Of a stretch of DNA of 64,000 nucleotides, positions 27,003-36,593 are shown one piece after another (the stretch's first letter is position 1; the number at the start of each line of letters is the position of its first letter). The notes beneath the pieces were generated by a model. It saw only the letters and a program-made list of their open reading frames with translations, was not told the origin of the DNA and searched no databases. This stretch comes from Synechococcus sp. CBW1002 (GTDB lineage Bacteria > Cyanobacteriota > Cyanobacteriia > PCC-6307 > Cyanobiaceae), in the NCBI RefSeq assembly GCF_015840915.1, contig NZ_CP060398.1:3286001-3350000 (forward strand), in the 5' to 3' direction. The translations under genes were made by a program, and so were the position numbers.

Positions 27003-27941
27003 TCAGCGGGATGGACAGAGCATCCCGAGAGCCGCCAGCCGGACCTCAAGTGCCCGCCAGTCGAAGCTGCGGGGATCGCCCCGCTCACCGCCCAGATCCA
27101 CGTAGCGGTGAGTGGTGATGTTCTGGGCCGGAAAGCCAAACCGCCGCATCCAGTCGGTCAGCACCACGGCCATGGCGTCGTACTGGGCGGAGCTGTAGCC
27201 GCTGTGGGCTGGGTCGTTGTCTTCACCATCCAGCGGCGTTTCGAGGCTGAGATGCAGAGCGAAGTTATTGACCGAGCCACTCACCCTGGGATTGGTGATC
27301 ACCCAGAGGCCATTGAAGGCGGAATTGCCGGCCCCGAAGGCCCGCTGGGACGGATCCACCGTGTTCAGCACCGCTCCATCACCGCCGATCAGGGTGTGGT
27401 AGCTGACCTGGTCATCGTCGTTCGGATGGGGGGTGAGGAAGGTGTTGAGGGCCGAGCCGATGCCGTAGACCGTCTCATGCAGCACCACCACCTTCGGGGT
27501 GGAATCCACCGGATTGCCGAAGGCATCGTGATCGAAACGTTGGCCGAAATTGCTGGGATCAATGGCCACGCGATGGGGCGTGTTCTGCAGAACAGCCAGG
27601 CGATTCTCCAGGCGCTGGCGCAGGGCCTCGGCAGTTGGCGCGCAGGAGGGGCGCAAAGGCGAACGCCAGGCCTGCCTCTGGGGTGGTGGTGGAGCCTGAC
27701 GCCGGCCTGCTTCCGGCGCCATCGGCGGCTGGCGGACCTCCTGAAGAATCTCCAGCAGAGAGGGGCGTCCCTCCGCGCCGCTGGCAGAGGCGATCAGCTG
27801 GCGCGCCATCCAGCCCAGTCCGCCCAGGCCAAGCAGCCCCGCAGCAGCGATGGCCACCAGGGCCGGAGGGGCGATCACGGTGGCAGAGGGAGAGCTCCAG
27901 CGGCGCCAACGCCGCCGCAGCACCACGCGGGCCCGCCTCAT
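27003..27941 (-). CDS. N-acetylmuramoyl-L-alanine amidase (Amidase_2)
   Basis: This 312-residue exported amidase cleaves the MurNAc to L-Ala bond of peptidoglycan. It has a basic, Arg-rich N-terminus, then a membrane helix (VIAPPALVAIAAAGLLGLGG), a Pro/Gln-rich linker, and an Amidase_2/PGRP-like zinc domain. That domain has KVVVLHETVYG (first His), VSYHTLIGGDGAVLNTV and NITTHRYVDLGGERGDP (second His and Asp). The start at 27941 overlaps the M61 peptidase stop by four bases (ATGA), so it is the last gene of the ycf35-M61-amidase unit. The long linker lets the domain reach across the periplasm. Confidence 0.88.
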   Translation of the reverse strand: MRRARVVLRRRWRRWSSPSATVIAPPALVAIAAAGLLGLGGLGWMARQLIASASGAEGRPSLLEILQEVRQPPMAPEAGRRQAPPPPQRQAWRSPLRPSCAPTAEALRQRLENRLAVLQNTPHRVAIDPSNFGQRFDHDAFGNPVDSTPKVVVLHETVYGIGSALNTFLTPHPNDDDQVSYHTLIGGDGAVLNTVDPSQRAFGAGNSAFNGLWVITNPRVSGSVNNFALHLSLETPLDGEDNDPAHSGYSSAQYDAMAVVLTDWMRRFGFPAQNITTHRYVDLGGERGDPRSFDWRALEVRLAALGMLCPSR

Positions 27942-29704
27942 GGCACCACCCCGAACCAGGCGGTGCGTTGGGCAAGGGCAGCGGCCTCGGCGGAGGGATC
28001 CGCTTGCAAAGACCAGCTCTTCACCGCCGGCGGCCCCGGCTGCAGCCAACAGGAACGGACGAGTCCATCGCGGCAGACCAGCAACTCCAAGGCTGGGATC
28101 GCTGCGACCGGAGGCCCAGCCTCGTCCGCAGCTGCATTCCAGGCAGGACGCAGGGGATCGTTCCAGATGGTCTCCAGATCTGCGACAGCCCGGAGACGCT
28201 GGCCGTCCACCGCCAGAAGCTCATCGCCCACATCAAGGCCGGCCTGCTCGGCCGCGCCGCCCCGCACCACCCCCTTGACGCGGATCACCCCGGGGCTCGC
28301 CTCATCAACAGTGATCCCGAGATCGGGGTGATCCTGCAGTTCCGGCAGCAGCTGCAGGCCCACACTGGCAAGGTAGCCATCCAGATCCGGTTCCTCCGCC
28401 TCGGTCGTGCCCTCAAGCCAGCGAGGCAGCAGGGCAGCCAGATCGGCAGCCTCAGCAGTGAAGGCTTCAAGCAGATCGGCCTCGCGGTATCCCCGTCCGC
28501 AGCGACCGAGCATCATCCAGAGCCTCCGAAGCACCCGGGCCAGGCAGGAGCCGGAGCGCCGCAGGTGCAGATCGAGCACCAAGGCGAGCACAGCACCCTT
28601 GAGGTAATAGCTCACCTGGTTGTCGGGGGAATAGGCATCGGCTCGATAGAGCTTGACCCAGGCCTCCTCACTACTACTCCGCAGGCTTTGCACCCGCCGC
28701 CCTCGATTGAGGCGGTACCGGCTCAGGTCGGCACCGAGATCCTCCAGCAAGGCGGTTTCGTCGCTGCAGCCGGCCAGCAGGGGCAGGAATTGGTCGAAGT
28801 AACTGGTCACGCCCTCGGCAAACCAGAGGGTAGGCACGATTGCAGCAGTGCCGTAATCGATCGGCGTCAGTTCCGCCGGGCGCAGGCGCCGCACGTTCCA
28901 CTGGTGCAGGTATTCGTGCGCCACGAGCTGCAGCAGCTTGCGCCGGCCATCGGGCCTGGCCAGGGCACGGCGGCCGTACTGCAGCACGGTGCTGCGGTCG
29001 TGCTCCAGGCCGCCATAGCCATTGTCCAGCAGATGGAGCACGAACAGATAGTCCGGCGCTGCCGGTGCCGCTTCGCCCATCAGGCGGCAGCAGGCCAGGC
29101 AGACCTTCTCCACATCGCTCAGCCAGGCCTGATCCAGTGCCGGCAGATCACCGCCCCAGCCCACCCAGCGGTGGGGCACCCCAGCCACCGTGAAACCATG
29201 GCAGGGGTGGGGACCGGCTTCGACCGGCGTGTCGATCAGCTGATCAGCATCGGAAGCGCACCAGTGGCCCCGGTCGTTGCGCGGCAGGGGCACAAAGGGC
29301 TCCCACCCGTCCGGCAAGCGCAGCTCCAGGTCATGTGGAGACCAGCGTTCGCCGTCCACCAGCAGGAGCACCGCCGCCAGAGCGAGAAAGCCGTGGTCGC
29401 CGGAGAGGTGACAGGTTCGCACCGTCAGCTCGGTGGCCTGGAGCGTGTACGCGATCGTCAGGTCTTCCGGACCCACCCCATCAAGCTGCCAGAGACTCGG
29501 CCCCAGCCGGCGGGGCTGCAGAACTCGGGCGGCCTGCACCACCTGCAAGCCCTCCAGGTGGCGCACGTACTCCCGCAACAGATAGGAACCGGGTGTCCAG
29601 CGCGGCAAGCTGAAACGCAGGCAATCCGTTCGCGGTTTGAACGACAGCCTGGCCCGCACCAGGTGCTGATGGGGCTCCGAAAGATCCAGCGTCAGCAGAG
29701 GCAC
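27938..29704 (-). CDS. M61-family glycyl aminopeptidase with PDZ domain
   Basis: A 588-residue metallopeptidase of the M61 glycyl aminopeptidase family. The zinc site is HEYLH in LLQLVAHEYLHQWNVRRLRP, with a Glu about 24 residues later in FAEGVTSYFDQF. The N-terminal beta domain (LPRWTPGSYLLREYVRHLEG) is characteristic. The C-terminal PDZ domain contains SPGVIRVKGVVRGGAAEQAGLDVGDELLAVDG. No signal peptide was seen, so it is probably cytosolic. Translation starts at a GTG (29704) 13 nt after ycf35, and the amidase gene overlaps its end. Substrates in cyanobacteria are unknown. Confidence 0.9.
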   Translation of the reverse strand: MPLLTLDLSEPHQHLVRARLSFKPRTDCLRFSLPRWTPGSYLLREYVRHLEGLQVVQAARVLQPRRLGPSLWQLDGVGPEDLTIAYTLQATELTVRTCHLSGDHGFLALAAVLLLVDGERWSPHDLELRLPDGWEPFVPLPRNDRGHWCASDADQLIDTPVEAGPHPCHGFTVAGVPHRWVGWGGDLPALDQAWLSDVEKVCLACCRLMGEAAPAAPDYLFVLHLLDNGYGGLEHDRSTVLQYGRRALARPDGRRKLLQLVAHEYLHQWNVRRLRPAELTPIDYGTAAIVPTLWFAEGVTSYFDQFLPLLAGCSDETALLEDLGADLSRYRLNRGRRVQSLRSSSEEAWVKLYRADAYSPDNQVSYYLKGAVLALVLDLHLRRSGSCLARVLRRLWMMLGRCGRGYREADLLEAFTAEAADLAALLPRWLEGTTEAEEPDLDGYLASVGLQLLPELQDHPDLGITVDEASPGVIRVKGVVRGGAAEQAGLDVGDELLAVDGQRLRAVADLETIWNDPLRPAWNAAADEAGPPVAAIPALELLVCRDGLVRSCWLQPGPPAVKSWSLQADPSAEAAALAQRTAWFGVVP

Positions 29705-29717
29705 CGGCAGCCGCGGA

Positions 29718-30062
29718 TCAGGGAACGAGCGTCACGCTGGCACCATCAAAGGAGGCCTGGGCTTCCAGCAGGGCCAGGCGGCTGGCGTAGTGGCGGGTGA
29801 GCTCGGAGAGGAGGCGCTGCAGCGTTCGCGAACGGCTGATCCGCTGGAGATCGCCCACAAGGGCGAGGCTTCCATCCGCAGCTGGAGCCCAGCCCAGAAC
29901 GCCGTGAGAACCAAGCTTCACCTGCAGTTGCACTGGCTCACTCTCGCCGGCGAAACCCTTGAGAACACCCCCCCAGCGGGGCTCAAAACCCATGGAAGTC
30001 AGACTGGCTGCCAGGCAATCGACATCGCGCAGCACCGTGGGCAGGATGGAGAGATGGGACAT
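29718..30062 (-). CDS. ycf35: Ycf35 family protein (DUF1257)
   Basis: A 114-residue protein conserved in cyanobacteria and red-algal plastids. It begins MSHLSILPTVLRDVDCLAASL and contains MGFEPRWGGVLKGFAGES, GVLGWAPAADGSLALVGDLQRI and the C-terminal Tyr-rich helix (LLSELTRHYASRLALLEAQA). That length and motif order match DUF1257/Ycf35. Function is unknown. The ATG at 30062 overlaps the proposed purN ATG at 30061 on the other strand by two bases, so the two genes are divergent with opposed start codons. It begins a leftward unit with the M61 peptidase and amidase. Confidence 0.85.
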   Translation of the reverse strand: MSHLSILPTVLRDVDCLAASLTSMGFEPRWGGVLKGFAGESEPVQLQVKLGSHGVLGWAPAADGSLALVGDLQRISRSRTLQRLLSELTRHYASRLALLEAQASFDGASVTLVP

Positions 30063-30801
30063 GGACACCAGGCCCTCTTCGTCGAACACTAGCGATTCCG
30101 GACTGGCAATCCAGTGGCCATTGCCACAACCGCCGTCCCAATCCCAGCCCCGATCCGAGTCTGAGCGGCACCCTCCCCTGCGGCTGGGGGTGATGGCGTC
30201 GGGCAACGGCACCAACTTCGAGGTTCTGGTGCACGCCTGCCGCAGCGGGGTGCTGCACGGCACGGTGGAGCGTCTGGTGGTGAACAACCCCGGTTGCGGC
30301 GCGGCGCAGCGGGCTGAGCGGCTGGGCATCCCCTGCCACACCCTCGACCATCGGCTTCAGCCCAGCCGCGAAGCGCTCGACAGGGCCCTGAGCGAGAGCT
30401 TCCAGGACGCGCAGGTGGACCTGGTGGTGATGGCAGGCTGGATGCGGATCGTCACACCGGTGCTGATCGCCGCCTATCCCGATCGACTGGTCAACATCCA
30501 CCCTTCACTGCTGCCCAGCTTCCGCGGCGTCGATGCGGTGGGGCAGGCCCTGGATGCAGGGGTGCGACTGGCGGGCTGCACCGTTCACCTGGTCTGCGAG
30601 GAGGTGGACAGTGGCCGGATCCTGATCCAGGCCGCCGTTCCGGTGCTCGACGGTGATGATCGCGGCAGCCTCGCTGCGCGTATTCAGATCCAGGAGCACC
30701 GCATCCTGCCGCTGGGGGTCGCCATCGCCGCCCAGCGTCTCAGGGGTAGAACGGCAGCAGGGGGAGCCCAGTGGCGGCCGGCAGGCCCGCCATCAGGTTG
30801 A
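30061..30801 (+). CDS. purN: Phosphoribosylglycinamide formyltransferase
   Basis: PurN transfers a formyl group from 10-formyl-THF to GAR in purine synthesis. The core begins LRLGVMASGNGTNFEVLVHAC (GSGxxxN-type phosphate-binding loop). It has VVMAGWMRIVTPVL, the NIHPSLLPSFRG motif (catalytic His in HPSLLP) and VHLVCEEVDSGRILIQAAVPV. About 45 residues precede the core, a Ser/Pro-rich leader seen in some cyanobacterial PurN. I used the ATG at 30061; the next ATG (30193, MASGNG) would cut the first strand. Its 3' end overlaps argC convergently by 62 nt, with a low-complexity tail (GGAQWRPAGPPSG). Confidence 0.92.
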   Translation: MDTRPSSSNTSDSGLAIQWPLPQPPSQSQPRSESERHPPLRLGVMASGNGTNFEVLVHACRSGVLHGTVERLVVNNPGCGAAQRAERLGIPCHTLDHRLQPSREALDRALSESFQDAQVDLVVMAGWMRIVTPVLIAAYPDRLVNIHPSLLPSFRGVDAVGQALDAGVRLAGCTVHLVCEEVDSGRILIQAAVPVLDGDDRGSLAARIQIQEHRILPLGVAIAAQRLRGRTAAGGAQWRPAGPPSG

Positions 30802-31828
30802 GGCACTGCACCCCCTGGCCCGCCTGGCCCTTGATCAGGTTGTCGACGGCGCTCATCACGATCAGCTGGCCGGTGCGCGGATCCACCTGCACGCTGATCA
30901 GAGCTCGGTTGGTGCCCCGCACCCATTTGGTTGAGGGATAGGTCCCCACCGGCAGCACCTCGACGCAGTCGGCATGGCGGTAGGCGGCGGCCAGCACGGT
31001 GGTGCAGTCGTCGGCGGTGAGGCCCGGATCCCGCAGCCGCCCGTACACCGTGGCGAGCAGACCCCGCACCATCGGCATCAGGTGCGGCGTGAACTGCAGC
31101 TGGATGGCACGCCCGGCAGCTTCACCGGCCAGCTGCTCGATCTCACTGGTGTGGCGGTGACCCACCACGCCGTAGGGGGCCACCGCTTCGCTGGCCTCCG
31201 CCAGCAACAGGTGCTCCTTGGCGGCCCGACCACCGCCGGAGGTGCCCGTCTTGGCATCGATCACAATGCCGCGGGTCTCGATCAGACCCTGCTGCAGAAA
31301 GGGAAGCAGGCCCAGCAGGCTGGCGGTGGGGAAGCAGCCGGGCGCCGCCACCAGCCGGGCGCCGCGAATGCGCTCTTCCGCCCACTCCACCAGCCCATAG
31401 ACCGCCTCCTGGCACAGATCGGTGTCGCTGCGGGGAACCTGGCGCGCTTCGGTGGCGTAGACCTCCTGCCATTGGCTGAGGGAGCGGTAGCGGTAGTCGG
31501 CGGAGAGATCGACCACCTTCACGCCCCGCTCCAGCAAAGGCGGCACCAGTTGGGCTGCCAGGCCATTCGGCAGGCTGAGCACCGCCAGATCCGCCGCCGC
31601 CGCGATCGCCTCGGGATCGGGTGACTGGACCACGGGATCCCCCGGCAAGGGAAGGAACGGCACCAGATCGCGCCAGCGCTTGCCGGAACTGCGTTCACCG
31701 CCGAGGTAGGTCACCTGCAGCTGCGGATGCTGATGCAGCAACCGCAGGGTCTGCAGACCGCCATAGCCGGTAGCTCCGATCACCGCCACCCGGGCAATGG
31801 TCGCGGCAGGGACTGAGGAGGGAGCCAT
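30740..31828 (-). CDS. argC: N-acetyl-gamma-glutamyl-phosphate reductase
   Basis: ArgC reduces N-acetylglutamyl phosphate to the semialdehyde in arginine synthesis. The 362-residue protein has the Rossmann motif VIGATGYGGLQTLRLL, the PNGLAAQLVP loop, the active-site Cys in APGCFPTASLLGLLP and the base His in VVGHRHTSEIEQ. DAKTGTSGGGRA and FTPHLMPMVRGLLATVY are conserved. Its 3' end overlaps purN by 62 nt in the opposite orientation. It starts at 31828, 68 nt before the divergent ribBA. Length is normal for the long form. Confidence 0.96.
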   Translation of the reverse strand: MAPSSVPAATIARVAVIGATGYGGLQTLRLLHQHPQLQVTYLGGERSSGKRWRDLVPFLPLPGDPVVQSPDPEAIAAAADLAVLSLPNGLAAQLVPPLLERGVKVVDLSADYRYRSLSQWQEVYATEARQVPRSDTDLCQEAVYGLVEWAEERIRGARLVAAPGCFPTASLLGLLPFLQQGLIETRGIVIDAKTGTSGGGRAAKEHLLLAEASEAVAPYGVVGHRHTSEIEQLAGEAAGRAIQLQFTPHLMPMVRGLLATVYGRLRDPGLTADDCTTVLAAAYRHADCVEVLPVGTYPSTKWVRGTNRALISVQVDPRTGQLIVMSAVDNLIKGQAGQGVQCLNLMAGLPAATGLPLLPFYP

Positions 31829-31896
31829 GCCGAATCGGCGGGAACGCCAGATCGTACCGGGCTCTATAAAGGACTATTGCGACTCGGTCGCTGGCC

Positions 31897-33567
31897 TTGA
31901 CCGCCCTTTCCGAACCGTTCCAGCTCGAGGCCATCGCCTTCGACGCCATCGCCGACGCCCTGGCGGCCATCCGCAACGGCGAATCGATCGTGGTGGTGGA
32001 CGACGAAAACCGCGAAAACGAAGGCGACCTGATCTGTGCCGCCCAGTTCGCCACCCCCGAACAGATCAACTTCATGGCCACCGAGGCCCGGGGCCTGATC
32101 TGCCTGGCCATGGAGGGGGAGCGGCTCGATGCCCTCGATCTGCCCCTGATGGTGGATCGCAACACCGACAGCAACCAGACGGCCTTCACGGTGAGCGTCG
32201 ACGCCGGCCCGGAAAACGGCGTCAGCACCGGCATCTCCGCCGAAGACCGGGCCCGCACCATCCAGGTGGCGATCCATCCCCACTCCCGGCCAGCGGATCT
32301 GCGGCGCCCGGGCCACATTTTTCCCCTCAGGGCCCGTCAGGGCGGGGTGCTGAAGCGGGCTGGCCACACGGAAGCGGCCGTGGACCTGGCCCGCCTCTCC
32401 GGCCTGTATCCCGCCGGAGTGATCTGCGAGATCCAGAACCCCGACGGCTCCATGGCCCGCCTGCCCCAGCTGGCGCGCTACGCCCGGCGGCATGGCCTGC
32501 GGCTGATCTCGATCGCCGATCTGATCCGCTACCGACTCGACACCGAACGCTTCGTCCGCCGCCAGGCGGAGGCCGCCCTGCCCAGCGCCTTCGGCACCTT
32601 CCGCGCGATCGGCTACCGCAACGAGCTCGACGGCAGCGAGCATGTGGCGATCGTCAAGGGCAGCCCGGAGACCTCCACTGGCCCGGTGCTGGTGCGGGTG
32701 CACTCCGAATGCCTCACCGGCGACGCCTTCGGGTCGCTGCGCTGCGACTGCCGGCCCCAGCTGGAGACCGCCATGCAGATGATCGAGGCCGCCGGTGAAG
32801 GCGTGGTGGTGTACCTGCGCCAGGAGGGCCGCGGCATCGGCCTGATCAACAAGCTGCGGGCCTACAGCCTCCAGGATGGGGGCCTCGACACCGTGGAAGC
32901 CAACGAACACCTGGGCTTTGCGGCAGACCTGCGCAACTACGGCGTGGGAGCCCAGATTCTCAGCGACCTGGGGGTGCAGCGACTGCGGCTGATCACCAAC
33001 AATCCCCGCAAGATCGCCGGCCTGGGCGGCTATGGGCTTGAGGTGGTGGATCGGGTGCCCCTGGTGATGGATGCGGGCCAGCACAATGCCGCCTACCTCC
33101 AGACCAAGCGCACCAAGCTCGGCCACCTGATGGGCCGCGACTCCCACAAACCCACGGCGGTGCTGGCCTGGCGCGGACAGAGCGATGAAGCCGTCCTTGC
33201 CCGGCACATGGAGTCCCTGGAGGTCTGGGCCAGCCGCCGGGAGGTGCTGCTGGAACGGGAGGAACACGTGCGTCTGCTCGCCCTGCTGGATCAGCCGCAG
33301 CTGGCGGTGTTGCTCACCGCCACGGCGGGCGAAGCCCTGGAGGCAGGGGTGCTGATCGAGGCCTTACAACTGATGGCCAGCTGGGAGGCCACCGCGGCGG
33401 TGAGCCTTCTCCTGGCCCCGGACGCTCAGCGCACCGCCCACCCCAGCGCCCTGCTCGAGCCAGAGCATCGGGACCTGGTGGCCCTGCGCAACGCCCCGGC
33501 CCCCCGGCTGACGCTCGAACCCAATGCCTTCCTGCACTGGGCCGCGCCGGTCACTTCTGAATGGTGA
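31897..33567 (+). CDS. ribBA: Bifunctional riboflavin enzyme RibBA
   Basis: A fused enzyme with 3,4-dihydroxy-2-butanone-4-phosphate synthase (N-terminal) and GTP cyclohydrolase II (C-terminal), which makes the two riboflavin precursors. The N-terminal domain has [20 protein letters not shown] with the acidic metal ligands, and FTVSVDA. The C-terminal domain has the zinc Cys motif in [20 protein letters not shown] and [16 protein letters not shown]. The start appears to be a TTG at 31897. About 140 residues follow the cyclohydrolase core, longer than E. coli RibA and typical of cyanobacterial forms. Its 3' end overlaps the cyclophilin gene by 17 nt. Confidence 0.95.
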   Translation: MTALSEPFQLEAIAFDAIADALAAIRNGESIVVVDDENRENEGDLICAAQFATPEQINFMATEARGLICLAMEGERLDALDLPLMVDRNTDSNQTAFTVSVDAGPENGVSTGISAEDRARTIQVAIHPHSRPADLRRPGHIFPLRARQGGVLKRAGHTEAAVDLARLSGLYPAGVICEIQNPDGSMARLPQLARYARRHGLRLISIADLIRYRLDTERFVRRQAEAALPSAFGTFRAIGYRNELDGSEHVAIVKGSPETSTGPVLVRVHSECLTGDAFGSLRCDCRPQLETAMQMIEAAGEGVVVYLRQEGRGIGLINKLRAYSLQDGGLDTVEANEHLGFAADLRNYGVGAQILSDLGVQRLRLITNNPRKIAGLGGYGLEVVDRVPLVMDAGQHNAAYLQTKRTKLGHLMGRDSHKPTAVLAWRGQSDEAVLARHMESLEVWASRREVLLEREEHVRLLALLDQPQLAVLLTATAGEALEAGVLIEALQLMASWEATAAVSLLLAPDAQRTAHPSALLEPEHRDLVALRNAPAPRLTLEPNAFLHWAAPVTSEW

Positions 33568-33991
33568 CCGTGTTGATGCGGCTGCCGTTGCGCAGCGCCA
33601 TCACCACATCCATGTTGCCGGTGTGACCGAACACGGTGTGCACCCCATCGAGGTGGGGCTGGGCGCCATGGCAGAGAAAGAACTGGCTGCCACCAGTGTT
33701 CTTACCTGCATGGGCCATCGAAAGGCTGCCGGCCTGGTGCTTGTTGCCGTTGATCTCGCAGGGGATCGTGTAACCGGGGCCACCGGTACCGGCCATGCCA
33801 CGGGCACCTTCGCGGGAATTGGGGCAACCGCCCTGGGCCATGAATCCATCAATGACGCGGTGGAAGGCAAGACCGTCGTAGAAGCCCTCTTCGGCCAGCT
33901 TGACGAAATTGGCGACGGTGCCCGGTGCATCGGCATCGAACAGTTCCAGCTCGATCGTGCCGGCGTCGGTCTCCATCACGGCTTTGGTCAC
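33551..33991 (-). CDS. Cyclophilin-type peptidyl-prolyl isomerase
   Basis: This 146-residue single-domain cyclophilin catalyses cis-trans isomerisation of Xaa-Pro bonds. It reads [21 protein letters not shown], then [13 protein letters not shown] (catalytic Arg), [21 protein letters not shown] and [16 protein letters not shown], all characteristic. No signal peptide is present, so it is cytosolic. The GTG at 33991 gives [11 protein letters not shown], as in homologues; an ATG 15 bases later is the alternative. A longer upstream frame lacks conserved sequence. It ends convergently with ribBA (17-nt overlap) and diverges from MTA phosphorylase. Confidence 0.93.
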   Translation of the reverse strand: MTKAVMETDAGTIELELFDADAPGTVANFVKLAEEGFYDGLAFHRVIDGFMAQGGCPNSREGARGMAGTGGPGYTIPCEINGNKHQAGSLSMAHAGKNTGGSQFFLCHGAQPHLDGVHTVFGHTGNMDVVMALRNGSRINTVTIQK

Positions 33992-34184
33992 AGGGAAGCA
34001 AGCAGAAAGGAGGACTGTATCGAGCTCGCCCTGCTCCGCCGGGTCGTCGCAGCGGGGGATCACCGCCCGGTCGCCGGACTCCGGTGCCGTGGGGTAGAAC
34101 AGCCGGAGTGATTCACCCAGTTTAGGCCCGCAGGGCTTGACGATTCCAGGCACTAAGGCCCTCCCCTCGCCAGATTTCTTTTCG

Positions 34185-35117
34185 ATGGCCCCACTCTCTG
34201 CAAGCACCTCCTCACGGGACGATCTGGCCAGTGCCCGGATCGGCGTTCTGGGCGGCAGCGGGCTCTATGCCATGGATGGGCTGGAAGACGTGCGTGAGAT
34301 CACGGTCGACACCCCCTACGGTCCCACCTCGGACGACCTTCGGCTCGGGCGGCTGGGCAACGCCGAGGTGGTGTTTCTGGCACGCCACGGCAGGCATCAC
34401 ACCTACACCCCCACGGAGGTGCCTTACCGCGCCAACCTCTGGGCCCTGCGCTCGCTCGGGGTGCGCTGGATCGTGTCGGTCTCGGCGGTGGGGTCACTGC
34501 AGGAGCACTTCCGCCCGCTCGACATGCTGGTGCCTGATCAGTTCATTGATCGCACCCACCAGCGGCCGCTCACCTTCTTCGGTGAGGGCGCCGTGGCCCA
34601 TGTGGGCGTGGCTGATCCGTTCTGTCCCACCCTCAGCCGCCTGCTCTCCGATGTGGGTGACAGCCTGATGCCCGGTGGCCGGGCCCTGCATCGCGGCGGC
34701 ACCTATCTGTGTATGGAGGGACCCGCCTTCTCCACCCGGGCTGAATCGGAGCTTTACCGCAGCTGGGGCTGCTCGGTGATCGGCATGACCAACCACAGTG
34801 AGGCCCGCCTGGCCCGGGAAGCGGAGATGGCCTACGCCACCCTGGCGATGGTGACCGACTACGACTGCTGGCACAACGACCATGCCTCGGTCAGCGTCGA
34901 AATGGTGATCGACAACCTGCGGGCTAACGCGACCCTGGCCCAGCAGATCGTGCGCATGGCCGTGGAGCGGCTCGGTGAACTGCGCCCGCCCAGCACCGCC
35001 CACCATGCGCTGCGGCATGCGCTGATGACGCCCGCCGATCAGGTCCCCCCGGAAACCCGTCGCCGGGTCGATCTGTTCACCACCCCCTACTGGGGAGCCT
35101 TCGAGGCGGCGGCCTGA
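34185..35117 (+). CDS. mtnP: S-methyl-5'-thioadenosine phosphorylase
   Basis: A PNP-family phosphorylase that cleaves methylthioadenosine to adenine and methylthioribose-1-phosphate for methionine salvage. The 310-residue protein has [15 protein letters not shown] (phosphate site), [52 protein letters not shown] and [32 protein letters not shown]. The last block carries the MNHS-like motif and the catalytic Asp. The ATG at 34185 is preferred over 34137, which would add 16 unconserved residues. The 3' end overlaps murQ by 31 nt convergently. Confidence 0.93.
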   Translation: MAPLSASTSSRDDLASARIGVLGGSGLYAMDGLEDVREITVDTPYGPTSDDLRLGRLGNAEVVFLARHGRHHTYTPTEVPYRANLWALRSLGVRWIVSVSAVGSLQEHFRPLDMLVPDQFIDRTHQRPLTFFGEGAVAHVGVADPFCPTLSRLLSDVGDSLMPGGRALHRGGTYLCMEGPAFSTRAESELYRSWGCSVIGMTNHSEARLAREAEMAYATLAMVTDYDCWHNDHASVSVEMVIDNLRANATLAQQIVRMAVERLGELRPPSTAHHALRHALMTPADQVPPETRRRVDLFTTPYWGAFEAAA

Positions 35118-36133
35118 ACCTCAACCCCTGGCGCCAGGTCCACCCCTGCAACGGCCAGAGTGGCCCGCAGGGAGGGACCATGCTGATCCAGCAGGCCACG
35201 GGCCACCTCAAGGGTTGATGCTGCGGCAGAGGCGGCAGAACCCTGTTCAGGGGCGGCATCACCGGCTGCGTCTCTGTTGGCTGTGATCAGGGCCGCCAGC
35301 AGCAGGGCCAGCTTCACGGATCCACCGGTCAGATCCAGCAGCTCGGCACCCTGCTGCCGGTCGACGCCAGCCAGATCCCGCAGGATGCGCAGGGCCCGAT
35401 CCTCAAGCTTGCTGTTGGTCACCGCCACATCCACCATGCGGTTGCCGTGCACCTTGCCCAGCCGCACCATCACGCCGGTGGAGAGGATGTTGAGCGCCAT
35501 CTTCGTGGCTGTGCCGGCCTTGAGACGGGTGGAGCCGGTCAGCAGCTCCGGTCCCGTGAGCAGGCGGATATCGAGGTCGCAGGGCATGGGGGCCTGGGCG
35601 GCGGGCACGCAGGCCATGGCGATGGCCAGGGCACCGATCTCGCGGGCATAGGTGAGGCCGCCATGCACGTAGGGGGTGGTGCCTCCCGCGGCGATCCCCA
35701 CCAGGCAATCGGCGCCGCTGAAGCCGCGGGCCTCAAGATCCTGGCGGCCCGCCTCGGCCAGATCCTCCAGGCCTTCCGAGCTGCGCAGCAGGGCCGCGGC
35801 TCCGCCGGCCAGAACCCCCTGCACCAGCTCGGGCGGGGTGCAGAACGTGGGTGGGCACTCCGCCGCATCGAGCACACCGAGACGGCCTGAAGTGCCGGCA
35901 CCCAGATAGAAGAGGCGGCCGCCGGCACGCAAACGATCGGTGATGGCATCGATGGCCTGGGCGAGGACCCCGGCGGCGCCGGCCACAGCCCGCTGAGGGC
36001 CGCGCTCGTTCTCGCAGAACAGGTCCACCAGGGCATCGGTAGACAGCCGGTCGAGCCCCTCGCTGGCGGGGTTGGGCTGCTCGGTGAGCAGATGACCCCG
36101 ATCGCTGCCCGTGCTGGATGGCTCCAGACTCAC
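35087..36133 (-). CDS. murQ: N-acetylmuramic acid 6-phosphate etherase
   Basis: MurQ removes the lactyl ether of MurNAc-6-phosphate to give GlcNAc-6-phosphate, in cell-wall recycling. The 348-residue protein has the SIS-domain features LFYLGAGTSGRLGVLDAAECPPTF, DCLVGIAAGGTTPYVHGGL with the catalytic Glu region (EGLEDLAE), and GTATKMALNILSTGVMVRLGKVHGNRMVDV. The start is a GTG overlapping the DUF3110 stop by four bases (GTGA), so it ends the dnaK3-dnaJ3-DUF3110-murQ unit. No anmK or PTS gene is adjacent. The substrate source is inferred to be its own peptidoglycan or scavenged muropeptides. Confidence 0.93.
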   Translation of the reverse strand: MSLEPSSTGSDRGHLLTEQPNPASEGLDRLSTDALVDLFCENERGPQRAVAGAAGVLAQAIDAITDRLRAGGRLFYLGAGTSGRLGVLDAAECPPTFCTPPELVQGVLAGGAAALLRSSEGLEDLAEAGRQDLEARGFSGADCLVGIAAGGTTPYVHGGLTYAREIGALAIAMACVPAAQAPMPCDLDIRLLTGPELLTGSTRLKAGTATKMALNILSTGVMVRLGKVHGNRMVDVAVTNSKLEDRALRILRDLAGVDRQQGAELLDLTGGSVKLALLLAALITANRDAAGDAAPEQGSAASAAASTLEVARGLLDQHGPSLRATLAVAGVDLAPGVEVQAAASKAPQ

Positions 36134-36534
36134 AACAGCCCCTCCAGCTGGCGGCGGAAGGCCTCCAGGTCGGCATTACCGGAGCTGATCGGTTCTGGAA
36201 TCGCCTGCTCCAGCGCCTGCTCCTGCCACTGGCTCACGTCCATGTTGCGTTCAGGTGGAGCGATCAGCAGCCGCTCCTCGGCGGACTGGGGCAGGAATCC
36301 GGCCGGAACGAAGCGGGCCTCGTAACCGGACTGGTCACAGAACAGTTCCATCTCCTCCCGATCCAGCGCTTCCACCGTGGGAGCGGGGAAATCCTGGGCT
36401 TCAAGCAAACCGGCATAGCGCTCAGCGTCGTCGCGGTCCTCAAAAAGCAGCACCACGGTGCGACCGCTCACCTCCAGGGAGTGGATGCCTTCACTCTCGC
36501 TACCGGCATCGAAGAGCAGAACGTGCACCGCCAT
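36130..36534 (-). CDS. DUF3110-family protein
   Basis: A 134-residue soluble protein starting MAVHVLLFDAGSESEGIHSL. It has TVVLLFEDRDDAERYAGLLEAQDFPAPTVEAL and YEARFVPAGFLPQSAEERLLIAPPERNMD, the conserved pattern of the cyanobacteria/plastid DUF3110 family. Its function is unknown. It follows dnaJ3 by 59 nt and overlaps murQ at GTGA. I recall that placement behind a dnaK-dnaJ pair recurs in picocyanobacteria, hinting at a chaperone-linked role. No metal-binding or catalytic motif was seen. Confidence 0.82.
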   Translation of the reverse strand: MAVHVLLFDAGSESEGIHSLEVSGRTVVLLFEDRDDAERYAGLLEAQDFPAPTVEALDREEMELFCDQSGYEARFVPAGFLPQSAEERLLIAPPERNMDVSQWQEQALEQAIPEPISSGNADLEAFRRQLEGLL

Positions 36535-36593
36535 GGCAGGCCAACCAGAACCTGGTCAGTGTCTCACTGATCCGAATCTGCCTGATCGGCACT

